From Setaria digitata (lineage: Eukaryota; Nematoda; Chromadorea; Rhabditida; Setariidae), in NCBI GenBank assembly GCA_003640385.1, contig RCAB01000007.1, forward strand, positions 1 to 64,000: a stretch of DNA of 64,000 nt, written 5' to 3'. Below, one piece after another: positions 39,033 through 51,700 of this stretch; the stretch's first letter is position 1; each line of letters starts with the position of its first letter. The position numbers and the translations under genes were made by a program. The notes beneath the pieces were generated by a model. The model was given only the letters and a program-made list of their open reading frames with translations. It was not told the origin of the DNA and searched no databases.

Positions 39033-40863
39033 ATGGGCAAGAAGAAAAAGAAGGATTTCCCCAAAACTAAAGTGAAACTCGGGAAAAAATTAAAGAAAAC
39101 AACCGCTACTGATACACAAATCCGGACCAGAAAAGTTTGTCCAGTTTCACTATTTTTTATTTGTTCAAATAAAACGGAACTGTTGGGTCCGTTAATATTA
39201 TGCAAAAATTTTTTTACTTCTTGAGATCTATTTGTCGTTTTCATCAGTGGAATACCATAACCGTTTCAGGTCGTACTCGTGGAACAGCTAGCGAAAAGCG
39301 GTGATAGTTGCCTTTCATACCGTGGTTTATCATTGGATGAGTTATGTCGTCAGCTTGGACATTATAATATAAATGTGAGACGAGATTCAGTAATTGGTGT
39401 TCGACAGTTACTTTTGTCACATCCAGAACTTATGCCGCAACATTTGCATACACTGATACCGGCTGTAGGACGTCTGATTGCATGTGATGTAAGTTTTTCA
39501 GGTAATGCTGTAATTAATCCCTTGAACATCCCAAAGCTTCCTGATGACTAATAAAGAAATTCATTCCGGAGCTATTGTTTCTGGCAAAGTTTAAATGTTT
39601 TATTGAAGTTCAAATAATTACCAAGTGATTTCAGAAAAGCGATTCATCATTTCATGCTCAACTTCGTGCTCTCCTGGAACTGCTATGTACAACGGATGCT
39701 TCGACGATTTCATCACACTTCACATTATTGATGACACATACTCTTCGAGCTTTAACGCATCTCAGAATGGGGGTGCGGCTCTACGCACTTACCATTCTAA
39801 CATTGCTAATGCGAACTTATCCAAATCTATGTCGGAATAGCATCGACTTATTCGATTCATTTGTCGAATTTTTAAACAACAAGAGACTTCCAGTAAATAG
39901 GAAGGTCCTAAAATTTACGAAAATTCTACCTAAGGCTTTACTAAAATGTTTTTCAATTACCCACCGAAAATGTTTTGTTATTTACTCTTACATATTAGTT
40001 TCAAAGAAGAGATATCAGTCATTTATAACACTTTTCATATAGCTTTGATTCAAACTTCTGATTTTAAGTCCTAGGAAATAATGAAATTGTCAACAGTCTA
40101 ATTTCTGTTATGAGAAAAAAACTTCCTAGGATGTTGTTTTTTTATATTACTTATTTCAAAGTTATGGGATTATATTTTTAGTTGTTGCTCGATGCCGTTA
40201 GTGCTTTTTTAAGAGCTTTCATGGTAGAAGAATTTGTGAGAGTTGGACCGCTTCATGTAGCATCATTCAGCATTCGTAACAAACAATATACCAGGATTAA
40301 TTTGACTCCAACTACGCCAATGATAGACTTTTGTGTACTTGGTTCACAACCACAGCAGTCGAAGTCACCACTCGACTCACCGGATAAATTTCTGCTAGCA
40401 TTATCCGGAATACTTTCACTATTTTTAATAAATGCATCAGATGAGTCCTCTTCCAACGAAAAACAATGGACGGGAGTGTTTGGGATGTTGAAGAAAGTGA
40501 GGTTCTATTAGTATATGTTTATTAATAAGTTTACTTCTTTAAACAATTATTCAAATAACTTTTCGTGTTCTCATTCCTTTTTTTTCTCTTTTCATTCACT
40601 TTCTTCTTGAAGATTCAAATAGTCCTGAGAATATTTCATTTATTTTAAAGTGTTATACAAATAGTATATTATTCCAAGACTCCAGAAAATCAATGATTTG
40701 CCAAGTTTTGCAGATCCTGTTGCGAGTACGTTCGTTGAAATCAACTGTTCAATTCGAAGAAAAATTAAATAAAATACTGTCGGGTATCAATGGTATGCTG
40801 AAACATGGGAACTTGTCGCAGAGGTTACGTAGCTCATTGCAAACACTTGTCCTATCCAAGTAA
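39033..40863 (+). CDS. TEX10 / Ipi1-type pre-60S ribosome assembly protein
   Basis: Five exons, all phase 0 (39033-39134, 39270-39488, 39635-39904, 40182-40496, 40714-40863), give 351 aa. TEX10 (yeast Ipi1) is part of the RIX1/PELP1-TEX10-WDR18 complex that matures the large ribosomal subunit in nucleolus and nucleoplasm. The start MGKKKKKDFPKTKVKLGKKL (residues 1-20) matches the very basic family N-terminus, with an EQL motif shortly after. Residues about 50-107 form helical HEAT-like repeats with LDELCRQLGHYNINVRRDS followed by LLLSHPELMPQHL, and 107-196 correspond to the Ipi1 N-terminal domain with LRMGVRLYALTIL. The C-terminal part is helical and less conserved. The protein is much shorter than vertebrate TEX10 (over 900 aa) and nearer to yeast Ipi1 (about 330 aa). 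ATG 39033 is preferred because the conserved basic head begins there, although the frame stays open upstream to 38955. An AATAAA at about 41116 may be the polyadenylation signal. Confidence 0.85.
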
Positions 40864-42910
40864 CAGTTCAATAATTGTGAAGCAATAACGACAGTGAGTA
40901 TGGTTAACATCAACCATGCATACTGCTATAATTATAAAGACTGCTGGAGAGAAAATTGTTTTCATATGCAACAATTAGAAATGAATTTTAAACTAAGATA
41001 TGGACTATTCGGAATTTTTAATGATTCGAACAGTAAAGTGATTTCGAATTCTGCTCTTTGCTCTGAATCAAATTTCATGATTAAAATGACATGTTAACTT
41101 AATGGTGGAAACATTCAAATAAATCTTATATTCCCTGTTTGTATATCTATTGTATCTATGTTATTACAGTACTTTTTTTCTGAGGAAAGGAACTTTGTTT
41201 AGAATACGTGGGAATCATGTGTTTCCCATTATGCCGTATGTGGTGGGGACAATATAGTTAGCGTGGGAAGTACATTTCACAGAATGGAAATATTTGACAA
41301 ATAAAGGATGGAAGAATGTTCCTGACTGCAAACATGTATCACGTAGTGCTAGGGTGAGAAAATTTCTGCATAGATGTATTAAAGATCCAAATAAATTTTT
41401 TTCAACGTTAGATTCAGGAACATTTGAACCAACAAAATAATTTTGTAACGAAGCTAGATTTGACTGAAATGGAAGCTGACTGTAGAAAAGGTAAAAGTGG
41501 AGAAATCAGTCAGTGAAATAAATTAAAAGAAAAAAAAAAAAAAGAAATGAATGATACACAACACTCTGTTCGACCCACTCAAAATTCCGCCGTGCGGCAT
41601 GTTTAGAACATGACGAAAGAAACAATATAGAAGAGGATCATTGCAATTATTGATATAACTCTTGATTTTAAAATAGATCAAAGGCACAAATTTACTAGAA
41701 TTTAAATTTTAAATATCTTATGTGCATACTTAGTCGCTTGGTCTACATGGATGACAGTAGGAAAGGCTGGACGAAAGTTAAGCAGAACTGAGAAGGAAAG
41801 ACTTCCAGACTCCCAGTGAGAACTGTTATTGGCAAATTATTCCCAGATGTAAGAGGGAACAATTGATATAATTCTTCAGGATGAGGTCAAGTTACACTTC
41901 AAATTTAACTCGAAATCTATGTGACTCATAGGCTCATAGCGAAGGAGTCATGGAAACTATATGTCAACAGACAGCCTGTTTCAAACAATTCTACTTATGA
42001 GCTGGGTATAAGGAATGATTTCCCACCGGGTATATACTTCAGTATGCTGTGAAATTGGAGCAAACAACTGTTTCGGACGCATGACATATTAAGCAATGAA
42101 TAGCCTCCTCCATTTTTCAATGATACAAATAAAATATCAATTTAATCAAATTACGAGGTATGCTGGAGTGGAAGTGATTCAAAGGCATATACATAGTTAA
42201 AACGTGATCGCTGAAAAGATTGATCTAAATTTCAAAATTCAACTGATGCAAAAACAAAGTTAATATTCCTGCAAAAATCAAGAGAATTTCATGTATTTAA
42301 ATATTATTAATTAAATTTCGACGAAATTTCAGCTTAATCTGTCAACAACAACCCGGTTTTTTAATGGCTGCATCATTTATGGAATTTTTTTTTCTCATCA
42401 TGGACAGAAAAAATTCCGATTCTGACGTCCTCGATTATATCCCACAGTATTTCCAAGCATAAACAATATTTCACGTCTCAAACGTATTTCGTTCCTTACC
42501 AAACGAAAACCACTAGTTAGGAAATTCCATAACAGAAATGCCATTTTGACTTAAGACATGCACAACTACTACCAAACAAAAGCATGAGGCACAAAAATTT
42601 CTGCATAAAACCAGATCAGATTTAATATAACATGAGCAAAATGAATATCCTGAACACAACCTGTACAAACGGATATTATTAAACGAACTGACGTAGACAA
42701 AGTTGTTTTATAAGATAAAATTAGTCTGATGACCAAGTTCATGAACTGCGCCATGTCAAAAAAAATTAAGGCACAGTAGATTAGTATTACCAATGAAAAG
42801 CAGCCATAATTCCATTTTTTAAATAATACGATGATGTATTTTTCGGTAACTCAAACTTCGGGCAAAAATTCAGGATTTTAAATTAAATTGTAGCTGTAAC
42901 TGTGAACTGT
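40864..42910. other. Convergent intergenic region
   Basis: The region separates the plus-strand TEX10-type gene from the minus-strand TTLL gene, so it contains two 3' ends and probably no promoter. The 74-codon minus-strand frame at 42569-42793 is hydrophobic but has no supporting exons. A poly(A) run lies near 41528-41542. Confidence 0.45.
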
Positions 42911-45900
42911 TCAAGTTGGCATTTCCAAAATGTTTGTTCCGGCAAAATGTTCACTTTTGCTCGAAATATCTTCCAAAATACTTATGCCAACTTCACGCCC
43001 ACGATTCCCTTGCTCCATTTGCCATTGTGCCAATAACAGATTTGAATAAGTTAATGGACTGTTATAGTATTTCACATAATCAATCGTTTCAGCAGTGGGA
43101 AATATGAGGTCGAAATTACCGGAACGATCTAACTCGTCTTCAAAATCAATCAAAATTCGTGCATCATAACCTGTCAGCTCATCCAGTATTCTTCGATCAA
43201 TTTTCTATAATTTTATTTTGAAACTTATTTAGAGACTCCAACAATTTTCGAAAATTAGGATGAACTTTAAAAACTCAGAAATCGCATTAGGGTTTAATCT
43301 TCTTCTGTAATTTCGATAAGAATAAAAGATAAAGGCTGTCCATCATAAATCACTCTCTTAAAAAAAAAAAAAAGCCAAAGCTGTAAAGATCCATGTCTTG
43401 TTAGCACAATAAACGAAAGAAATTCTCACCCCATTTTTCTTAAAATATTCGAGGTGATATCGCTCCTTCTTCAAATCTTCTTCATTTTTATTCCCATCAA
43501 ATGATTTCACTCGATAATCCATCGCTAACGTGCTACTTTTGTCACTGAAAGGCTTTCAAAAGATTTGCAATAAATTTTTCTGGTCAGCCAAAAAGAACTG
43601 GAGGTCACAGAACTTATGCTATCGTTTCCATACCTCTTATTTTTACTTCTACAACCAGGAATTAGGACACTCACGTCATATCCGGTGGAATCTGGATACC
43701 ACACAGATTCAGTACGTCCTTTGCAAGCGTTGTTTTGACGGCTACATCTGTAGGTGTCGAGCAGTGTAATGAAGGAGAAATATTTACCTCAAAATAAGAT
43801 ATACAAAAATATAAAGTATGCCTCAAGATTATTAACCTTAATGGAGGAAACGCAGTTGTAACTCACCTCCAGCAACCAAGGTCTAAGAGTATCGTCGAGT
43901 AAAATATCCATTCCATAAAGTTCATGACTTGTGAAAGTATAAAAACTGTGTTTTTTTTGATGAACCCGAATATAGCTTTCGCAACTAAAAGTTCAAAAAT
44001 AAGCAAATTGCTCGGCTGAAAAAAATATTTTCATTTTCGTCTTCACAACGTTAAATAACACCGCCAAGCAACTATCTTACTAACCTCAAAGTAGAAAACA
44101 AACTGTTTTTGAAATGCTGAAGAGTAAAAGCTTTATAATTAGAAAATAGAAATAAAAAAATAACGAAGCTTTGAATAAGCGCTTGCAATTTCTCATGCTT
44201 AAACTACACAAAGCGTAAAAAACTTACGCAAGGACAGCTTTGATAATAACATCCGTAATCTTCGGCTTAATTACGTTTACATCCACATGTTCAGCTACAT
44301 GTGACCAAAAATCAGACAATTTCCATTTCGGTACAGGCGTTGTGCGCTCCCCTGCTACATGTGCCAACTTATTGATACTATAGTTTGTCAAGTGCATGAA
44401 CTTATTTGACATCGAACTGGGTGCAGAGGAATAACTGTAAAAATATAATATTATGTACAGTGAATTTGAAGTTTAAAAGTCAGGAAGAAAAGTTGAAAAT
44501 AAAAAGAAAAAAAAACATACTCTTTTTGAGCTCTAGTTCTACATAAAAATTTTGTCCAACTAATAGAAGTCCAGGAAAAACAATGAAAATTACGGGATAC
44601 TTGCGAATCGAACAAGGCCATCATTGTATAAGTATATACGTAGTGGATCGAGACTTGTCAAATAAACGTATAAACGTAGGTCAAACTTTGCAGAATTAAT
44701 AATTAGCGGCCGATCAATATAACTAAAAAAGCTTTTAAGTAACTCAGTAGATTTTGAAAGAATCTAAATTTTCCAAAAAGTTGTTGAAGTAAAAACTTAC
44801 TGCTGAGCAACAAGCGGCGTCTTCTTCGGAATTTGCTTAATTTTGCTAGCAATACTGATACCTGTTCCCCGGGCAGATGCAGGCTACAACAAATAAATTT
44901 GAAGTTAAAAAATACTTATTAATCTTTTAATCTTTTTCGTCAGTACTTCGCCTTTCACAACGCTCAAACATAAGAAAAATTCCACCAAAGTAGTTAGTGC
45001 ACAGCCACACTTCCAGCACAGAGCTACTCCTGACAACAAGTTTTGATAAATTTTAAGTTTATCAAAGATTGAACAACCGCTGAATTAGGAAAATGCAAAA
45101 TCCAGCAAAGGATACCGGTTTAAGAATGACGACATGTCGCGGATTACCGTGAAGGTATGTCTTCAATTTCTTGATATCTCGCGGCAGAATATAAGTAGTT
45201 GGCATAATGTGATATTCATCAAAGCCCCAAAGAGTAATCATTTCATTAATATGCTGCCAAAGTCGATCTTTTCGTCCCATGTGGAATGCACCAGGAAAAT
45301 GATTAACCTATCAATACTTAGACCGGAATGAAGCAATGGATCAAACACAAAACTTTGGTAATTAAAATGCAATACAATAATTTTGGCGAATACAGCAATA
45401 AGAAATTTTAACTACACAAAATGGAAAAACAAAATTTAACTAAATGCAAATACAAGGCCTTTATATTAGATCATGCAAAGCAGAAATAAATCGTACTTTT
45501 TGATACGGCTTAATCGTTCGGTACTGAGCTGATTTTAAATGCCTCCCCCAATAACCAATCCAAAAGTTCGATTCATCAACTATTGTAAAATGACTGGCTG
45601 CAAGACTTTGTCGCATAACGATCGGTAAAAGGCTATTTTTACACCACATTAGTGTTGAACGAATCGCTTTGCTTGGTTTTGTTACTGCAACCAGACATAA
45701 TTATTTAATTCAACCAATTTAACCGTACTGAATTATTTCAAAATTTGAAGTTGCTTATAGGTTGTTTTAATTTATAAGGAACTGATTTGTTTAAAATTAG
45801 ATGACAACCATCACGTAAGTATATTTTCTAAATGATAATGTTAGTTAACGTGAACCTACAGTTAGCGCAAAACTAAATGTACATTGCAAACTTATGAAAT

Positions 45901-47193
45901 AAAACTGAGAAATATTAAGTGTCGAAAGGAAACCTTTTGATCCCTTGCCATAAAATCGTATTGTTGGAGGTACATTGGGAAATAAACTTGGACGAAGGAA
46001 GGGTTTCATAGCTGGTGGTGAGAAATCTCCAATACAACTACAAGAGACAAAAGAAGCTTGATTCTTTACTAAAAAAAGAAGCAGAATTAATTAATGAGTG
46101 TGAAAAAAATTTTAATTACCTGGTTGTACACAGGCAATTGGTAACAAGGCAACTGAGACTGCATATATCGTTATCTTTCTCTTCTGCAATAAGAATGGCA
46201 AGCTGAACAACCAAGAAATTTTTGTTATCAGACGAAGGGTTTTCAAATTATTTTAAATAACCCATTGCTTCTCCCATTTTTTTTGGGTGCACCACTAGAT
46301 CCGTGGAGATTTGAAATAATTCCACTGGTTGCTAAAGAAAGCAATCTAACATAAGAAAGACCGTTAAAAGCAAAGCGAAAATAAGAAAGTACCATCTAAT
46401 GCAGCAGGTTTCACTGGTTGTTGTTCACCGCAGGACGATGCTGCCGACGACACCGAACAGCTCATCGTATAAAACCTGAAGCAATCCATTTCTGGGTATT
46501 TCTTCAGCAAGTTAATGGAAAATTCCTGAACGCACATCCATAAGATGAAGCTGACATACAAATAGACAATATATAAATGGATCCTCGGAATGATTCAGGC
46601 TTGGGTGAGCATGGCTGAACAAAATGCGAATGATAAAGAATTAGCCAGCCAATCTGGAGATTATCCTGAAACTTGAAAATATTTCAACCCGAAATGAATG
46701 GAAACATACTCTGCGATGAAAATCAGTGAAAGAGGGAAAAAAAGTGAAAGAAAAGGTTGGAGGAGTTGAATAGAGAAATATATGTTTCTCAAATCGTCAA
46801 AACTGAGTGTGACATATTCCAAAATAAAATAACTTCAATTTACAGGTAAACAGTTCATCTACGACTAGGATGCTCTCAACTGTGCCATTTTTTTCAGACA
46901 CCTTTACGACGTCTTTCACTTAAATTACCTTTTTTTTGTTACCACGTACTTGCCAATTATTAAAAATAAGGTACACACCAACTGGGGTAAGCCAACTTTG
47001 GCCTGCTCGGCTAACTAGACTTAACAGACCATCCGAAATGATTCAAAAGCAGTGCGCGGCCCGTAAAATTTGGCAATATTTCGAGCCTATATAGCTTTCC
47101 ATGAGATGATCGGCTATCTAAGTATTGTCCAGTATTTAAACGTCTCCGCGTCAAATCCACCGTATTTCGTTCCGGTAAATGGTGTTGAGAAAC
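42911..47193 (-). CDS. ttll-4: Tubulin polyglutamylase, TTLL4 family (5' end open)
   Basis: Exons on the minus strand: 47193-47030, 46475-46393, 46331-46262, 46037-45934, 45684-45497, 45307-45116, 44883-44801, 44722-44594, 44434-44228, 43984-43867, 43787-43675, 43544-43430 and 43204-42911 (stop). Every junction keeps phase; 619 aa are visible. TTLL4-type enzymes add glutamate side chains to tubulin (and some nucleosome/histone-chaperone proteins). The TTL domain begins at [16 protein letters not shown]; it has [33 protein letters not shown], the nucleotide-binding PASARGTGI loop, [31 protein letters not shown], and the catalytic [18 protein letters not shown] with the Glu and Asn that bind magnesium. 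The C-terminal extension [19 protein letters not shown] matches TTLL4. The three 5'-most exons are supported only by frame and splice sites. Translation could begin at an ATG at 47241, at one at 46465, or in an exon not found. An alternative small exon near 46120-46202 is open but breaks the downstream frame, so I left it out. Confidence 0.9.
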
Positions 47194-47998
47194 CTGAAAA
47201 GAGTGTAGTGACTTATCTGTACATCTAGCACTATTCCTCACTGCTTATTTATTAATCGAACTCAGTTCGATACTTGCAGTCTTCACGGGGCATTGTTTCG
47301 TCTTTACGGCTGATTGTAGGCTTTTTGCTTTTTCGGATGTGACTAGACCGTACTCCTCTCTTCCTTTCATATTTCTGTTTAGTATTGCACGATGAAAAGA
47401 AGGGCTGGGAATAAAAATTCCTGGAGAGAATGTGGCCGGGCAAACTTAAAAATGAAAGAATACAAATAATAGGAAATATCAGAGAATCGTCATTTGTTTT
47501 ATTCGAAAACAAACAAAATGGTTGATGCAAAACAGGCTGGTAAAGTTTTTCTGACAAACATTGGGAAGGAGTACTGCGATGTTCTGGGGTTTCCACTGGG
47601 AAAGTCAGGAAATGCCAAAATTTCTAACTGAAAATTCAATAAGTGAAAAATTTTTGTGTTTTGAAATATTCTCACTAATTTACAGCTTTTATTCTTGCGT
47701 CTATTATTTCTGTAAGCGACGCCATAAAATGTCACGTCTATTTTCGTAAAGGGAAATCGGCACCGAAAATTGATCAAATACAAGATTGCGCATCAAGTTC
47801 TTGCTGTTTCACAGCCCAATTGCATCGTAAGATGTCGTTTCCTCTGATCAATCTTCATCTAGTTAATATCTTAACAATCTTCTGATCCTGTTAAAAGCAA
47901 AGCTAGAACTACTCCCTTACTCAACTCCTGAAGGTCTGGTCTGTCTAGAAGTTTCCGTTAAAGAGTTATAAAGAAGAACACCTGGAACAAACTTCAGA
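47194..47998. other. Intergenic or 5' region of the TTLL gene
   Basis: A Lys/Arg-rich minus-strand stretch at about 47275-47375 could be a further 5' exon of the TTLL gene but does not join in phase to the exon at 47193. Nothing else was supported. Confidence 0.35.
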
Positions 47999-48670
47999 TA
48001 ATCGTCAAGTGTTCCAAATAAAAGGATGTGACGCTGACAGTGTACAGGATGATATGTTGATTTATGCACCGTCTCTTACCGGTAGGCCGTGGGAGAATCT
48101 GATGGAGTCATGCCTGGTATTACTTTCAAGCAATTCAGGTAGACTCTGTCACTACAGTGAACTGAGACTTACTCTATCATTTAGCAAGAACTTAGAGAAG
48201 ATGTACAGACTAGGACGGGTAGTATATCCATTCCTAATTTCGAAGCAAACCATTAAAAATACCAGCACTGATGGTCAGAGAGGGAACAAGTCTGTCTCTA
48301 TCCTTTCCAGAATTAGATTTTCTTCTTAATTCTTGACTACATAAGGAATCAGTATGCAAAATAGGTCCTCTGGAATTCTTCTAGCCTTTTTTCACTGTCC
48401 GAGATTACGAAGTATCGTGGCCTAAACAAATACAAAGTTATGGATCATATATCCAAATTAGGTTACATAAAATAGTCCAATTTTCAGGCTAGTGAGTGTA
48501 GAGTGTACAATGATTTATTAGGGGGTAAAGGTGAAAGCTACTTATGTGGCTGTGATACTGATTTCTGCAATGAAAAAGCCTTTCAAGCTACATTTCCACA
48601 GTTAAGAAGTGAAGACAAGAACTTTACAATATCCGGGAAAAGCAAGTTGAAAATTAATTTACTGTGGAAA
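47999..48670 (+). CDS. Possible Ly6/uPAR-like (three-finger) protein fragment
   Basis: Two open pieces look like exons: about 47999-48115 (IKGCDADSVQDD and a later ESCL before a GTATTA donor) and 48488-48669 (after TTTTCAG, ending at a GTAAGT donor). The second contains SYLCGCDTDFCNEK, which resembles the closing C-x-C-(x)n-CN motif of nematode Ly6/uPAR and ET-module extracellular proteins. If the GTAAGT is not used, the frame ends at 48709 after a short hydrophobic stretch (SSSAIIIWGF) that might be part of an anchor. No signal peptide exon was found, the first piece has a weak boundary, and the cysteine count is too low for a full domain, so this may be a partial or decayed gene. Function is unknown; the family similarity rests on one motif. 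Confidence 0.3.
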
Positions 48671-48709
48671 GTAAGTTCAAGTGCAATCATAATCTGGGGA
48701 TTTTCATAA

Positions 48710-51700
48710 GTGAAGATTTGATTATTGTGCTTTTGAAAGATCACTTCTAACTTGAAAAAGTTTTTCTGATAAAAGTATTATCAACATTTTCCACAGACTT
48801 TTTAAGCTTTCTTTGCAAAGTTATTCAGTTCATTTAACTCCTTGACCCAGTTAAAGCTTAGGATGGATGATATTTCACAACATCTTAGCGGATTTTGTTT
48901 TCGAAATATCACTAAAAGAAGGAAAATGATCTATTTTAATTAATAAAACAAAGTCCTTTTTTTTAAATTATTGATACAATTTTCTTTTATTTCTGATCGG
49001 AATGAAAAACCCAGAATATTTGGTGAAAGGACAAATAGCTAATTAATTTTAGAATAATTTTCAGCATTAATATTTTTTTTATCATTTTCTCATTACTTTT
49101 ATAAATTTAACTTTCTCGAAAATGAAAAAAAAAAAAAAAAGAAAAGAAACTTTTGCGTAATTGGTGGCTAAACTCATTTTTATAATGTGGTGTTTAAATA
49201 TTTATCTATTGATTTCTAAAGACGTTTCTTCTGTCCATTATTTTTTGCCAAAAAAAAATTTTTTTTTTTTCTTTTTGTCGTCAACAGTTGCTGTTAATTG
49301 CTTGATATGATAATTAGCTATTGTTTTTCTAAGATTTAAAAAAAAAGGAAACAATTCACGTTATGATGGAAAAGTACAGATGACAGATTGATAAGCTCAG
49401 TTAAGAGATGAATGGGTACCAAGTAAGAGAACATTATCAACTGGCACTATTTTGATTGTTTCAAAATATCGCTTAAATTTTGACAAAATTGAGAAGAAGA
49501 TGGTGAAAGTATGAATATCTGAAAGGGAAGAAGCAATTCGATGGAAAAATTAAATGCCTTCAAGACAGTATAAAAGTGAAAGATGAAGATGAAGGAACGA
49601 AGAGATAGTGGTGTTAGCAAAGCAAGAGATTAGCGTATTCATATAACACTAGTGGAAAAAAAAAAAAACTGAATTGCTGAAAGTGGTGGTTTGTATATCT
49701 TTGAGAGTAAAGAGAAAAGCTAAAGAGAACTTTTTCTCATTTTACAAATTAACTGGCTGTGGAATGCTTTGAAAGCAGACAGGAAAAGTTAGTTTACTTT
49801 TCAACAGAGTAATAGTATTATCACATCTTTTCTTCGTCAGTACTTCCTTTCTAACTAAAACAGATGAAATTGTAACTTCAATCATTATTGTGCCTTATTG
49901 AACATATATTTTATATAATTAATAATTTAAAATTAATTTTCAGATTTTTTTTCTTTTTTTTTTTTTTTTTAATAACATTTGAGAATATTTTTGAAATAAT
50001 AGAATCTAAGTTAATTGGAAAGGAAAAAAAAAAAAAAAAAACGGAAGGAATAAAAAATGAAAAGATATAAACGCTTGTTCAGGAAATTTGTTCACTTGCT
50101 TGATGGTAGAATGTGAAGAATCGTTAACTGATTAGGAATTTTTTATTGGATGACAAAAGAGAATTTAAAAGTGTCGAAACAAGTGATTGATTGAAAGACG
50201 AAGTAATTCATTAAGGAAAATGAAAAGCAGTTGCAAAGGGCATTGAAAAGTACATGTGAAAGTGTAGTTAATAAAAGTTACTGATAAGTAACAGCTGCCA
50301 AAGTTTAGAGTGACTTACTTTACGATAATCATCAGATGATATGTGAATTAATGATGCTTGGATAAACTCATTCATTTCATTTCTGAAATGATTGATGAAT
50401 TAACGAATGCTGCAATTGGAGCCCTTTAAATGATATTTATTAAATATTAAATCAGAAAAATAAACTTTCTGATCCAACGTATACTAGATATCGTTTCTTT
50501 GATACTAGATATCGATTATTTCCTGATAATTGGGGATTTAAAATCTAAGAGGTTTAAAAAATTAAATTTTTTGTCACTTTTTATGCAATTTCTATGCAAT
50601 TTTATAAACAATATTTGAAGGTATAACATACTATCACATGTAAAGAGCGCCTTTTGTGGAAAAGTTTTGCATCCTTTCTTCACTATTTTTTACTCCGAAA
50701 TTTCATCTATTTATATCAACGCAGGAAAGCATTTAAAAATTTTTTAAATCATAAAGTACTTCACTATGATCACTTATTACGTTCTTCGTTTATAATTGCA
50801 GTATAGATTTTTGTTCTCGAATGCTTATTCGCGGCTCGGAATCAGCCTATATTTTTATTCTAAATTTGAACAGTAAAATAAGCCAATTACTTTTTGTGGA
50901 TCATGATGATTTAAAGCTTCAACACTGAACTCCATTATTTTCAAATTTAGAAGAAAAATTGACCCCTGTCCTTAATACATTTCCACTTAATTTTAACGCT
51001 AATCAAAACTAACCAAGAAAAACTGTGAGCGGGCAAGAAAAAGCAGAAGGAAAGAGAATTTACTTTTTAAATCTCTTATTTAATATACAATCTAATTTCA
51101 AAGCTAAATTTTAATTTAATTTTGTAAATGAGTTACAGGATGTGAAGTGAGTTGCTATAGCCTCCTCGATCTTGACATATGCACACGCTCCTTGACCTTG
51201 CTGCTTTTGTCTTAATTATCACTGTAAGTCAAGTTCAAATTTAAATTCTCATAAAACCTTTGATCGATTAGTTCGTCGTTGTTGATACTGATGCAACCGG
51301 TCGAAGTAAATTTCCTGGACATGTTTTCTTTTTTTTTTTAAAATATTTTCAGATGAACTCGTAAAACTTTGTTTACTTTGATAAGTATTCATAAAGGTTC
51401 CTCACTTACCAATACAACTAGGATTAGTCGTCGAACTAAAAAAAAATTGAAATTTTGGTCTACAACACTTTCACTATTGAAGTTATAGGCTCGACAAAAT
51501 CTTACTTTGCTCATTTTGCTCTAAAAGAGAGCTTTTGCCGAATTACTTCAATTCCTGGAAAATTTATCTCATATTTCACATCAATGTAAAAAAGGAATAT
51601 GAAGAATCTGATGCGACGGAGGCTCGAAGGCTTTGTATATTGTGATGAATCCCTTGCAATCAAGAATCCAAACAGATGGTAATTCAAATGATAACATTGA

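Noticed and set aside
42569..42793. Hydrophobic 74-codon minus-strand frame
   Set aside because: No conserved motif and lies downstream of the TTLL stop codon; likely chance.
46120..46202. Candidate extra exon in the TTLL gene
   Set aside because: Including it shifts the downstream reading frame unless a poor acceptor is used; skipping it joins the flanking exons in phase.
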